A stretch of 64,000 bases of DNA. Origin: Bacteroidota bacterium. Its GTDB lineage: Bacteria; Bacteroidota; Ignavibacteria; UBA10030; UBA8401. Of the stretch, positions 25,617 to 34,222 are shown one piece after another (the stretch's first letter is position 1; each line of letters begins with the position of its first letter). The position numbers and the translations under genes are program-made. The notes beneath the pieces are model-generated. The model was not told the origin of the DNA and did no database searches. It was given only the letters and a program-made list of their open reading frames with translations. The stretch lies in NCBI GenBank assembly GCA_041658205.1, contig JBBAAO010000001.1:558001-622000 (forward strand). Direction: 5' to 3'.

Positions 25617-27512
25617 ATGGAAAACACACCAATCCAAATATCGTTTGTTGATAAGTTCGACCTTCAGGATAAGTTGGATAACCTGCCAGTAAGTCCCGGT
25701 GTGTATCAATTTAAGAATAAAGAAGCGGTGATTTTGTACGTTGGGAAAGCAGTCAATCTACGCAACCGCGTGCGCCAGTATTTCCATCATTCACGCAATC
25801 ATGAACCACGTATTGCGTCCATGGTGTCGAAGATCTCTGATCTTGAGATCATCACCACAGATTCCGAGGTGGAAGCGCTGATCCTGGAAGCAAATCTCAT
25901 TAAACTTCACAAACCCCGATACAACGTCAATCTGAAAGACGATAAATCGTATCCTTACATTGTTGTGACAAACGAACCGTACCCGCGCGTATTTGTCACC
26001 CGCAGAATCAAACGTGACGGCTCACGGTATTTTGGTCCGTACACAGATGTGAACACCATGCGCGCTGCGCTGAAGACGGTCAGAGATATCTTTATGATTC
26101 GCAGCTGCAATTTCTTCATTGATGAAGAATTTATTGCAAAGAAAAAAACGCGAGTCTGTCTGGATTACCACATAAAAAAATGTGAAGGCCCATGCGAAGG
26201 CCTAGTGTCAAGCGAACGATATAATACTATGATCGCCAATGTTGAACAAGTATTGAATGGGAAAGTGACTTTTGTTTTGGAATCACTTGAGAAACAGATG
26301 CGGACCTCGGCGGAACAATTAAAATTTGAAGAGGCTTCCTATTTCCGCGATCGGATGAAAGAATTAGAAATCTATTCATCCAAACAAAAGGTAGTTGATG
26401 TTGAATTGCGAGACAGGGATATCGTTGCCGTTGCCACGGAGGATGACGATGCGTGCGGAGTAATCTTTAAGATTCGTGAAGGAAAAGTGATCGGGCGTCA
26501 GCATTATTATATGAATGGTGTGGAAGGGAAGACAGATAGTGAGATATTGGAAACACTTGTGCAACGGTACTATTTGGAAGCGATCGATGTTCCCAAAGAG
26601 ATCATTCTTTCTTTCGATATTGAATCACGAACGGTGATTGAACAATGGCTTACGCTTCGTCGCAGCGGTGGTGTATCGTTTGTATTTCCCGAAGGAGGAG
26701 AACTTTCCAAACTGATAGCAATGTGTAAGAACAACGCAAAATTTCTTCTGGACGAATTAAAATTGCAAAAATTAAAGCAGAAAGATTTTATTCCGGCGGC
26801 AGTCCGTTCGTTACAGCGCGATCTGAGAATGCAAAAACCGCCACGCAGGATTGAGTGTTTCGATATTTCCCATTTTCAAGGGACAGAAACCGTTGCCTCC
26901 ATGGTTGTGTTTGTAGATGGCAAACCGAAAAAAAGCGAATATCGAAAGTTCAAGATCAAAACAGTCGCTCCTGCCGATGTGAACGACTTTGCAAGCATGA
27001 AAGAAGTTATCTACCGTCGATACAAACGCGTTTTAGATGAAGCAATGGAATTGCCGGAATTGATTATGGTTGATGGCGGGAAAGGGCAGCTTTCCAGCGC
27101 ACTTGAATCACTGAAAGAGTTACACCTTGAACAACATCCTATTATCAGCTTAGCAAAGCGGTTGGAAGAAGTTTTCGTTCCGCTCCAAAGTGATCCGCTT
27201 CCAATACCCAAATCATCATCGGCGCTCCGATTGTTACAGCAAGTGAGAGATGAGGCACACCGGTTCGCCATAACGTTCCACCGTTCATTGCGGGATAAGC
27301 GTACGCTTCAGACAGAATTGGATTTGATTGAAGGAATTGGAAAAAAAAGGGCGAAAGAACTGCTGGAAGCCTTTGGTTCTGTGCAAGGTGTTAAGTTTGC
27401 GACGGTAGAACAACTGGGTGAAGTCGTCGGAGAAAAAACTACACAAAAAATACAGGAATATTTTGATACTGATGCGATTCCAGTTGAACAACATCCCTCG
27501 GAAAACTCGTAA
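25617..27512 (+). CDS. uvrC: Excinuclease ABC subunit C
   Basis: The 631-residue nucleotide-excision repair nuclease has the GIY-YIG domain at the N-terminus (VSPGVYQFKNKEAVILYVGKA, split by variation), a cysteine cluster region, the UVR motif (SAEQLKFEEASYFRDRMKEL), the RNase H-like nuclease domain (ECFDISHFQGTETVASMVVF, VDGGKGQLSSA) and a C-terminal double helix-hairpin-helix (LIEGIGKKRAKELLEAFGSV). All parts are present. It starts after the repeat mosaic; the leader contains a T9 run and no clear Shine-Dalgarno sequence. Confidence 0.97.
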   Translation: MENTPIQISFVDKFDLQDKLDNLPVSPGVYQFKNKEAVILYVGKAVNLRNRVRQYFHHSRNHEPRIASMVSKISDLEIITTDSEVEALILEANLIKLHKPRYNVNLKDDKSYPYIVVTNEPYPRVFVTRRIKRDGSRYFGPYTDVNTMRAALKTVRDIFMIRSCNFFIDEEFIAKKKTRVCLDYHIKKCEGPCEGLVSSERYNTMIANVEQVLNGKVTFVLESLEKQMRTSAEQLKFEEASYFRDRMKELEIYSSKQKVVDVELRDRDIVAVATEDDDACGVIFKIREGKVIGRQHYYMNGVEGKTDSEILETLVQRYYLEAIDVPKEIILSFDIESRTVIEQWLTLRRSGGVSFVFPEGGELSKLIAMCKNNAKFLLDELKLQKLKQKDFIPAAVRSLQRDLRMQKPPRRIECFDISHFQGTETVASMVVFVDGKPKKSEYRKFKIKTVAPADVNDFASMKEVIYRRYKRVLDEAMELPELIMVDGGKGQLSSALESLKELHLEQHPIISLAKRLEEVFVPLQSDPLPIPKSSSALRLLQQVRDEAHRFAITFHRSLRDKRTLQTELDLIEGIGKKRAKELLEAFGSVQGVKFATVEQLGEVVGEKTTQKIQEYFDTDAIPVEQHPSENS

Positions 27513-27550
27513 TAGATTTCCTTCCCCATGGATTTTTCATGTAATTTTTC

Positions 27551-27582
27551 TTTGTTTTTCAGGGCTATTTCGGTTATCTTTA
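27551..27582 (+). promoter_or_regulatory. Candidate Bacteroidota-type promoter of the foldase gene
   Basis: TTTG (27551-27554), a 20-bp spacer and TATCTTTA (27575-27582) approximate the -33/-7 consensus TTTG / TAnnTTTG. It lies about 62 bp before the ATG of the PpiD-like gene. Confidence 0.4.
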
Positions 27583-27644
27583 ATTTTACAAACATGAAAA
27601 TTTTCGAAATTTCACAATATTGCAGTAAGGAGTTGTAAGGCAGT

Positions 27645-29735
27645 ATGGCTATAATGTCAAGAATGCGAAACAATATGCCGATTATTCTTGTCGGTTTGGT
27701 TGTTGTTTTTATCATTACCATCGTATTTGAGTGGGGTATGGATTACCTCGGTATGTCGCGTCAAAGCGATACGATTGGTGTGATTGACGGCAAAAAAATT
27801 TCATATCAAGAATTTTCAGATCTGGTACGTCAACAGTCGGAACAGTATAAAAAGCAGTCAAATCAGGATCCTGATGAGAACATGCTGCGACAGATTCGAG
27901 AACAGGTTTGGAATAATCTTGTAACGCAGTCCTTACTTGAACGCGAAACCAAACGTGCTGGCATCACGGTGACCGATCAAGAAATTATTGACTGGGTCCG
28001 TGGCGAAAATCCTCCGGAATTCCTGGTTGATCAATTTCGTGATTCAACAAAACAATTTCGACGCGATGCATATGATCAGGCTCTGAATGATCCCCGCAAT
28101 AAACAGGTCTGGATTCAAGTGGAAGGTGCTTTGCGTCAACAGCGCCTTGCCGAAAAAATGCAGTCCGTGGTTTTTGCTTCAGTCCGTGCCACCGATGGCG
28201 AAGTGCGTGATCGATACATCGATCAAAACATGAAGGCAAATGTGCAGTATGCATTTTTTGATCCGGATAAATATGTTGCCGATAATTCGGTTATGCTTAC
28301 CGACGACGATATGAAAAAAGTGTACAACGAAAATACCGATGAATTCAAACAACCTGCAATGCGGAAATTAAAGTATGTTTTTTTCAGTGATCAGCCCTCC
28401 TCAAGAGACTCTGCTGAAGTGCTGAATGAAATTAACAGCATTCTTGCTCGTGTGAAATCCGGAATTGATTTCATGGAAGTTCAAAAAGATTATTCTGAAA
28501 CCTCACCGCAACCGTCGTTCTTTAAACACGGCGAATTGACACAGGAAAAGGAAACATCTATTTTCTCATCAAAAGTAAGGGATGTTGTCGGTCCTGTTTC
28601 GGATTTTGAAGGTGCGCACATTTTCAAAGTGTTGGAAGAAAAGAAAAGCAATGATGCATTTGTAAAAGCACGTCATATTCTTTTGAATGCAGGTTCGCCT
28701 GAACAGGAAACTTCCGCGAAGAAACTTGCCGGCGAATTAATGGCTCGCGCTCATCGTGGTGAAGATTTTGCGTCCCTTGCCCGTCAATATTCAACGGAAC
28801 CCGCTGCTGCAACATCCGGCGGAGATCTTGGATGGTTCGGAAAAGGAAGAATGGTAAAGGAATTTGAAACGGCTGCGTTGGCTGGACGTCCCGGACAAAT
28901 CCTCGGACCAGTGAAAACTCAATTCGGAATCCATATCATTAAAATTGAAGGCCGTGATTCCCGCGAATTGAAAGTTGCCACAATCACAATCCCGATTAAA
29001 GCAAGTTCCTCCACGCGTGAAGAGGCATTCCAGCGCGCACAAGATTTTGCCTACATTGCAAAAAAAGGAAATTTTGAAAAGGATGCGGAATCTGCAGGAT
29101 TGAAAGTTCTTGAGTCAACAGAGTTTGCAAAAGGTGCGTACATTCCTGGTCTTGGACAATTTGAATCGATCAACAAATTTGCTTTCCAAAATGATCTTGG
29201 AGATATCAGCGACGCTTATCAAGTGAATAACGGCTATGCTGTCGTAAAAATTTCCGAAGTGAAAAAAGAGGGAATTCGCCCATTTGATGAAGTGAAAGAA
29301 TCTCTCCGCGGTCGTGCATTACGTGAAAAGAAGATGTCTCAATTGAAAGATATTGTTACACAAAAATATTCTTCCATTGGACAAAATGGTGATTTGATGT
29401 CTCTATCATCTGACGCGAATGTTTCCATTCAAACAACCGGAGATTTTACATTTGGCGGCGGCATTCCAACCATTGGCCGTGAATATGCTTTTAGCGGCGC
29501 AGCAAAGAATGGACAAACTGGAACAGTCCTTCCCCCAGTCGAAGGAAAACGCGGTTTTTATTTGATGAAAATTTTGAGCAAATCCCCGTTTGATTCGGTA
29601 GGTTTCCAATCGATGAAAAATATGCTTTCAACACAAATGGTCACAGAAAAACGCCAACGTGTGTTGACGCAATGGCTTGAGAAACTTAAAGAAACGACTG
29701 ATATTGAAGATAATCGAGATACCTTCTATCGTTAA
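27645..29735 (+). CDS. PpiD/SurA-like peptidyl-prolyl isomerase
   Basis: The 696-residue membrane-anchored periplasmic foldase has an N-terminal helix (PIILVGLVVVFIITIVFEWG), a SurA_N-like chaperone domain (VIDGKKISYQEFSDLVRQQ), and parvulin domains, the clearest at about residues 343-437 (VKARHILLNAGSPEQ; LARQYSTEPAAATSGGDLGWFGKGRM). A second, weaker parvulin-like region precedes it. Such proteins assist outer-membrane and secreted proteins on exit from Sec. The ATG is preceded by AAGGAG-like AGTAAGGAGTTGT. A barrel protein follows 19 bp downstream, consistent with a shared envelope role. Confidence 0.9.
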   Translation: MAIMSRMRNNMPIILVGLVVVFIITIVFEWGMDYLGMSRQSDTIGVIDGKKISYQEFSDLVRQQSEQYKKQSNQDPDENMLRQIREQVWNNLVTQSLLERETKRAGITVTDQEIIDWVRGENPPEFLVDQFRDSTKQFRRDAYDQALNDPRNKQVWIQVEGALRQQRLAEKMQSVVFASVRATDGEVRDRYIDQNMKANVQYAFFDPDKYVADNSVMLTDDDMKKVYNENTDEFKQPAMRKLKYVFFSDQPSSRDSAEVLNEINSILARVKSGIDFMEVQKDYSETSPQPSFFKHGELTQEKETSIFSSKVRDVVGPVSDFEGAHIFKVLEEKKSNDAFVKARHILLNAGSPEQETSAKKLAGELMARAHRGEDFASLARQYSTEPAAATSGGDLGWFGKGRMVKEFETAALAGRPGQILGPVKTQFGIHIIKIEGRDSRELKVATITIPIKASSSTREEAFQRAQDFAYIAKKGNFEKDAESAGLKVLESTEFAKGAYIPGLGQFESINKFAFQNDLGDISDAYQVNNGYAVVKISEVKKEGIRPFDEVKESLRGRALREKKMSQLKDIVTQKYSSIGQNGDLMSLSSDANVSIQTTGDFTFGGGIPTIGREYAFSGAAKNGQTGTVLPPVEGKRGFYLMKILSKSPFDSVGFQSMKNMLSTQMVTEKRQRVLTQWLEKLKETTDIEDNRDTFYR

Positions 29736-29754
29736 ATGTTTTTTGCGAGGGTGA

Positions 29755-30444
29755 ATGAAGAAATTAGTTCTGCTGCATATACTGTTGATTGGTGTACTTG
29801 CTGCGAATGAACGAAATTTTTCCTTGTCGTTGAAAGGTTCATTCACCACCAGCACCAGGTTTTTGTACAATATCGATCGTCCTAATTCATACAGCGAAGA
29901 ACGAACGCTGACCTCGAATCTGGGATACGGAATGGACGTTCGATGGAATATTTTGTGGGACCGGTTCTATCTCGGTTTTTCCGTTGAGAAAGTCGGGGGA
30001 CTCGATCTGGTTCACGTCTATTATTTGCAGAGTGATATCCCGATTCCGTTTCAAGAGGGATTTGAACTGACAGCGATGGAATTGAGCGGATACTATGTTG
30101 TTCCGATCAGCAGTGAACGGATACGGTTTTATCTTGGTGGGGGATTTGGGACGTACGACGGCGACAGGAATTTTTCCATAGCCAAAGTGAGAGCAGCGAC
30201 AATTTCGTCCCTATCGTATTTTGGAATACATGTGATGACCGGGATTGATTATCAGTTGTTCGCGCGTATTGGTCTGCGGTTTGAAATTAAGTTCCGTGAC
30301 CCGCATTTCGATGTTACAACAAAGTTTGATCAAACCGCTGCCGATTATCAAGGCAAAAAAATTCAACTCCCTCAAGGAGAATATGTTACAAAGATCAATC
30401 TGTTCGGTGTTAACTACGCCGGTGGGTTGGTCATCACGTTATAA
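29755..30444 (+). CDS. Outer-membrane beta-barrel protein, unknown function
   Basis: The 229-residue exported protein (signal peptide ending VLAAN) has alternating strand patterns of an eight-stranded OmpA/OmpW-like barrel, with glycines and aromatics at turns (FYLGGGFGTYDGD, GIDYQLFARIGLRFEIKFRD) and a C-terminal strand NYAGGLVITL. No ligand or partner can be read from the sequence. It is 19 bp after the foldase gene and is followed by a terminator. Confidence 0.65.
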   Translation: MKKLVLLHILLIGVLAANERNFSLSLKGSFTTSTRFLYNIDRPNSYSEERTLTSNLGYGMDVRWNILWDRFYLGFSVEKVGGLDLVHVYYLQSDIPIPFQEGFELTAMELSGYYVVPISSERIRFYLGGGFGTYDGDRNFSIAKVRAATISSLSYFGIHVMTGIDYQLFARIGLRFEIKFRDPHFDVTTKFDQTAADYQGKKIQLPQGEYVTKINLFGVNYAGGLVITL

Positions 30445-30471
30445 TTGTAATTTTACAATATACTCTGGAAC

Positions 30472-30507
30472 ATTCCCGCTGCAACACAGGCGGGAATTTG
30501 TTTTTTG
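30472..30507 (+). terminator. Rho-independent terminator after the barrel gene
   Basis: ATTCCCGC and GCGGGAAT pair around a 10-nt loop and are followed by TTGTTTTTT, ending the foldase/barrel transcript 11 bp before aroK. Confidence 0.85.
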
Positions 30508-30517
30508 CTAAAGAAAA

Positions 30518-31075
30518 ATGAAACATCATAAAGAACATGTATCGTTGATCTTCCTGACTGGCTTCATGGGAAGCGGAAAAAGTACCGTCGGGCCCATTCT
30601 TGCCAATACAATTGGATTTCAGTTTATTGATCTTGATATGCTGATAGAAAAAAAAGAGAATCGTAAAATCAGCGAAATATTCACCTCCGAAGGGGAAAAG
30701 AAATTTCGGATGCTGGAACGTGAAACGTTAAGAGAGATTTTGTCCAGCGCCATGACTATTGTATCCTTAGGCGGCGGATCGGTGACCAACGATGAAACAT
30801 TGCAGCTGGTGAAAGAGAATGGAGTACTGGTGTATCTGAAATCCGATGTTGATCATATCTATCAACGATTACGGACAAAAAGTGATCGTCCTATGCTGCG
30901 TGATGATGATGGGAACCTGCTTGACGGAGATGATCTGGTAAAAAAGATCGAAACGCTGCTTGGTGCTCGGGAAACATTCTATAATCAAGCCGATGTTATC
31001 ATCTCAACTGATGATAAAAAGATCGGACACACTATTGATGAACTTGCAAAAAAACTCTCTCCCTTTATTGACTAA
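30518..31075 (+). CDS. aroK: Shikimate kinase
   Basis: The 185-residue kinase phosphorylates shikimate at O3 using ATP. It has the P-loop GFMGSGKSTVG, the substrate-binding DLDMLIE and FRMLERETL (Arg), the glycine triad SLGGGSV and the lid Arg region RTKSDRPML. Length is typical. The end overlaps aroB, placing two consecutive-numbered steps of the chorismate pathway on one transcript. Confidence 0.95.
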   Translation: MKHHKEHVSLIFLTGFMGSGKSTVGPILANTIGFQFIDLDMLIEKKENRKISEIFTSEGEKKFRMLERETLREILSSAMTIVSLGGGSVTNDETLQLVKENGVLVYLKSDVDHIYQRLRTKSDRPMLRDDDGNLLDGDDLVKKIETLLGARETFYNQADVIISTDDKKIGHTIDELAKKLSPFID

Positions 31076-32177
31076 ATCAACACATATCGTCAACGTCCCG
31101 TTGGGAAAACGTTCATATCCGATTTATATCGGAAGCAATGTTTTGAAACACTCCGGAAAGTATTTCTCTCATCATCATGTAGGAACTTCCATTGTCGTCA
31201 TTACTGACGAGAATGTTGCACGTCATCATCTCTCCATTGTCCAGAAATCATTGAGATCAAGAAAATATCATGTTCGTTCGATTATCCTGCCGGCAGGCGA
31301 ACAACAGAAAATGTTGGGTTCGGTTGAAAAAATTGTTCGGCAATTATTGGAGTGGAATGTAGAACGATCATCAACAATCGTGGCCCTCGGTGGTGGAGTG
31401 ATTGGCGATCTTGCAGGATTTGTTGCCGCAACATATCAGCGAGGAATTGGTTTTGTGCAGATTCCCACCACATTGCTTGCTCAAGTGGACAGTTCAGTCG
31501 GTGGTAAGGTGGGTGTTAATCATCTCCTTGCAAAAAATATGATCGGTGCATTTTATCAACCGTTATTTGTTCTTGCTGATACTTCTGTTTTACAGACATT
31601 ACCAAAACGAGAACTTATTAGCGGTATGGGTGAAGTGGTGAAATATGGAATTATCCTTGATCGAAAATTATTTGATTTCACTGATAACAATCTTGAAAAA
31701 GCTCTTAGCGGCCAACAGACGATCTTATCAAATCTTGTTCGCAGAAGTTGCGAATTGAAATCGTATGTTGTTGCGAAAGATGAAAAAGAGTCACATTTGC
31801 GGGCAATTTTGAACTTCGGGCACACTGTCGGTCATGCACTTGAACATTCTGGTCGGTACGGATATTTGAAGCATGGCGAAGCAATTCTTTACGGAATGGT
31901 TGCTGAAACGCACATCGCGTGTGAAATGGAAATGATATCATTGAAAGAGAAAGAACGGATCGAATCATTGATTCAAAGAATCCCTCTTCCATCATTAACG
32001 CCGTTGAAATTAAAATATGACGGACTCATTGCTACAATGAAAAAAGATAAAAAAGTGAAAGACGGATCAATCAGAATGACACTCCCGCGGAAGATTGGAA
32101 AAGTCACCTTGCCGATGAGCGTAACTGAACAGAATGTTCACCATTCGATCGATTATCTAAAGATGTATGGTTCGTAA
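31038..32177 (+). CDS. aroB: 3-dehydroquinate synthase
   Basis: The enzyme cyclises DAHP to dehydroquinate using NAD and a divalent metal. The frame is open from 30960, but I choose ATG 31038 (379 residues, 38-bp overlap with aroK) because family similarity begins near VNVPLGKRSYPIYIGSN. Motifs: LGGGVIGDLAGFVAATYQRG, QIPTTLLAQVDSSVGGKVGVN, GMGEVVKYGII, and NFGHTVGHALE with metal histidines. An even later start is possible. The end overlaps the next gene by 11 bp. Confidence 0.93.
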   Translation: MNLQKNSLPLLTKSTHIVNVPLGKRSYPIYIGSNVLKHSGKYFSHHHVGTSIVVITDENVARHHLSIVQKSLRSRKYHVRSIILPAGEQQKMLGSVEKIVRQLLEWNVERSSTIVALGGGVIGDLAGFVAATYQRGIGFVQIPTTLLAQVDSSVGGKVGVNHLLAKNMIGAFYQPLFVLADTSVLQTLPKRELISGMGEVVKYGIILDRKLFDFTDNNLEKALSGQQTILSNLVRRSCELKSYVVAKDEKESHLRAILNFGHTVGHALEHSGRYGYLKHGEAILYGMVAETHIACEMEMISLKEKERIESLIQRIPLPSLTPLKLKYDGLIATMKKDKKVKDGSIRMTLPRKIGKVTLPMSVTEQNVHHSIDYLKMYGS

Positions 32178-34206
32178 TATCCTCTCTTTTTTCATATGCT
32201 GTTCCTTTCTGCACACTCTCTCGGCCCAAAACTTTGAACTGAATCCTCATAAATTTGGAACAAATCTCTTTGCCGGTGGTATTGATACTCCGCGATTTCA
32301 GTTTGTGGATATTGACGGAGACAATGACAAAGATCTGTTTATTTTTGATAGGGATGAGAAATTATGGTTCTATCGAAATCTCAATGGAAGCTATCGCTTG
32401 GAACCAAACGGCACGTTTGGAATCATTGTCGGTTCATGGTTCCATTTTCTTGATATTGATGGAGACGGGGATAATGATTGCTTGACGAACGGCAGTTTTT
32501 CTGAAGTGTCATTGTTCACTAATATTGGTTCCAGCACTTCGCCGAATTTTCAACTGACGACAGCCTCTCTTCTCGATACATCTGGGATTGAATTATTCAG
32601 TGAACGGTTCAGCATCCCGACATTTGCCGATATGGATGGAGACGGTGATGATGATTTTTTCACCGGTGGATCGATTGGATCGATTACATATTACAAGAAT
32701 ATAGGAACAAAATTTTCTCCGCAATTCACCTACGTTACAAGCGCCTATCAGGGGATCAATATTCAAGGGGGACCAGGAACATTTCCTAAACCTCAACACG
32801 GAGCTAGCGGAATTGAATTTTTTGATGTTGATAGTAATGGAGTGATGGATCTTTTCTGGGGAGACTATTTTAACCCTAGTTTATATTTCTTAAAAAATAG
32901 CGGAACAAAAGAAAACGCAAACATTACTCTTGTCGATTCCACCTATCCAAACGAAGCGGTCATTACATCATTTGGTTTTAATTTCCCTCAGCATGTTGAT
33001 GTCGATCGTAACGGCATTATCGATCTAATGGTTGGATGTGTCTTCCCAAACGTTGACTACAATAATTTTATGTTCTATAAAAACATCGGTTCTAACGTAG
33101 ATCCCTTGTACACTCTGGAATCCAAAAATTTTATTCCAATGATTGATGTTGGCTCCCGGAGTTGTGTAGCCGCAGCGGATTTCGATGGCGATGGAGATAT
33201 TGATCTATGTATTTCATCAAGCGGTGGAACAATTTCCATTTTTCAAAATATTGGCACAGCATCACTGCCGGTTTACTCTGCAAATCCAACTTCGGTGATT
33301 AGTGTGGATAACGATTTGAATATTACTATCGCGGCCGGAGATGTCAATGGCAACAATATTCCCGATCTATTGGCTGGGACGTACGAGAGCGGCTTAAAAA
33401 CATTTATCAATACAAGCACTAATGGAAAAATAACGTTTAGTCGACAGAATCATCCCGCTGAAACATTTCTTCCGGGCCAGAGTAGTGCGCCTTGTGTTGC
33501 CGATATCGATTTGGATGGCAAAACTGACATTCTTATTGGAAACAGCGGCGGACAATTGATGTTCCTCAAAAACATTGGCACCAATACTTCCCCTTCATAC
33601 CAATCGGAAATGAACTTTAATTCGATTGATGTCGGCAATGATGCCATTCCTTTTGTAAAAGATTTTGATCACGATGGAATTTTGGATCTTTTTATTGGAA
33701 ACAGTGATGGTGTTGTGTGGCATTACAAACAAAACTCAGAGACAAAGAGTACATTCGATTTAGTGAACAAAAAATTCCAAAATATCGATCTAAAAACACA
33801 AACTGTTCCTTCAATTGTGGATATAGATGCAGATGGTGATGATGATCTGCTTTTGGGAAATGGGAAAGGGGGAATCTTCTTATATGAGAATGTGAAAACA
33901 TCAAATATCCATGAATATCTGGCTATTCCATCCGAAATTACGTTATATCAAAATTATCCGAATCCTTTTAATCCTTCAACAACAATTACATTTAGCATCC
34001 CGTTCAATGCATTTATTACACTCAAGGTATTCGATATGTTAGGACGGGAGATCGCGACATTACTTCAAGAACAGATGATCCGAGGGGAACATTCCGTGGT
34101 TTGGGATGCAACGAAGTATCCGTCAGGGACGTATTTCTGTCATTTTGCAGTTGAAACAAAAGATGTTCTATACAACAAAACCAAACTCATGGTATTATCT
34201 AAATAA
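32167..34206 (+). CDS. Secreted FG-GAP/VCBS repeat protein with T9SS sorting domain
   Basis: The 679-residue protein has a signal peptide (ICCSFLHTLSAQ) and about ten FG-GAP/VCBS-type repeats with the calcium-binding pattern DxDGDxD (VDIDGDNDKDLF, LDIDGDGDNDCL, ADFDGDGDIDLC, VDIDADGDDDLL). The C-terminal ~80 residues form a type A sorting domain: NYPNPFNPSTTI, FDMLGREIATLL and a terminal YNKTKLMVLSK. It is thus predicted to leave the cell through the type IX system. Repeats suggest a cell-surface adhesion or scaffold propeller. Start overlaps aroB by 11 bp. Confidence 0.88.
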   Translation: MVRNILSFFICCSFLHTLSAQNFELNPHKFGTNLFAGGIDTPRFQFVDIDGDNDKDLFIFDRDEKLWFYRNLNGSYRLEPNGTFGIIVGSWFHFLDIDGDGDNDCLTNGSFSEVSLFTNIGSSTSPNFQLTTASLLDTSGIELFSERFSIPTFADMDGDGDDDFFTGGSIGSITYYKNIGTKFSPQFTYVTSAYQGINIQGGPGTFPKPQHGASGIEFFDVDSNGVMDLFWGDYFNPSLYFLKNSGTKENANITLVDSTYPNEAVITSFGFNFPQHVDVDRNGIIDLMVGCVFPNVDYNNFMFYKNIGSNVDPLYTLESKNFIPMIDVGSRSCVAAADFDGDGDIDLCISSSGGTISIFQNIGTASLPVYSANPTSVISVDNDLNITIAAGDVNGNNIPDLLAGTYESGLKTFINTSTNGKITFSRQNHPAETFLPGQSSAPCVADIDLDGKTDILIGNSGGQLMFLKNIGTNTSPSYQSEMNFNSIDVGNDAIPFVKDFDHDGILDLFIGNSDGVVWHYKQNSETKSTFDLVNKKFQNIDLKTQTVPSIVDIDADGDDDLLLGNGKGGIFLYENVKTSNIHEYLAIPSEITLYQNYPNPFNPSTTITFSIPFNAFITLKVFDMLGREIATLLQEQMIRGEHSVVWDATKYPSGTYFCHFAVETKDVLYNKTKLMVLSK

Positions 34207-34222
34207 AATTCAAGGAGAAGCA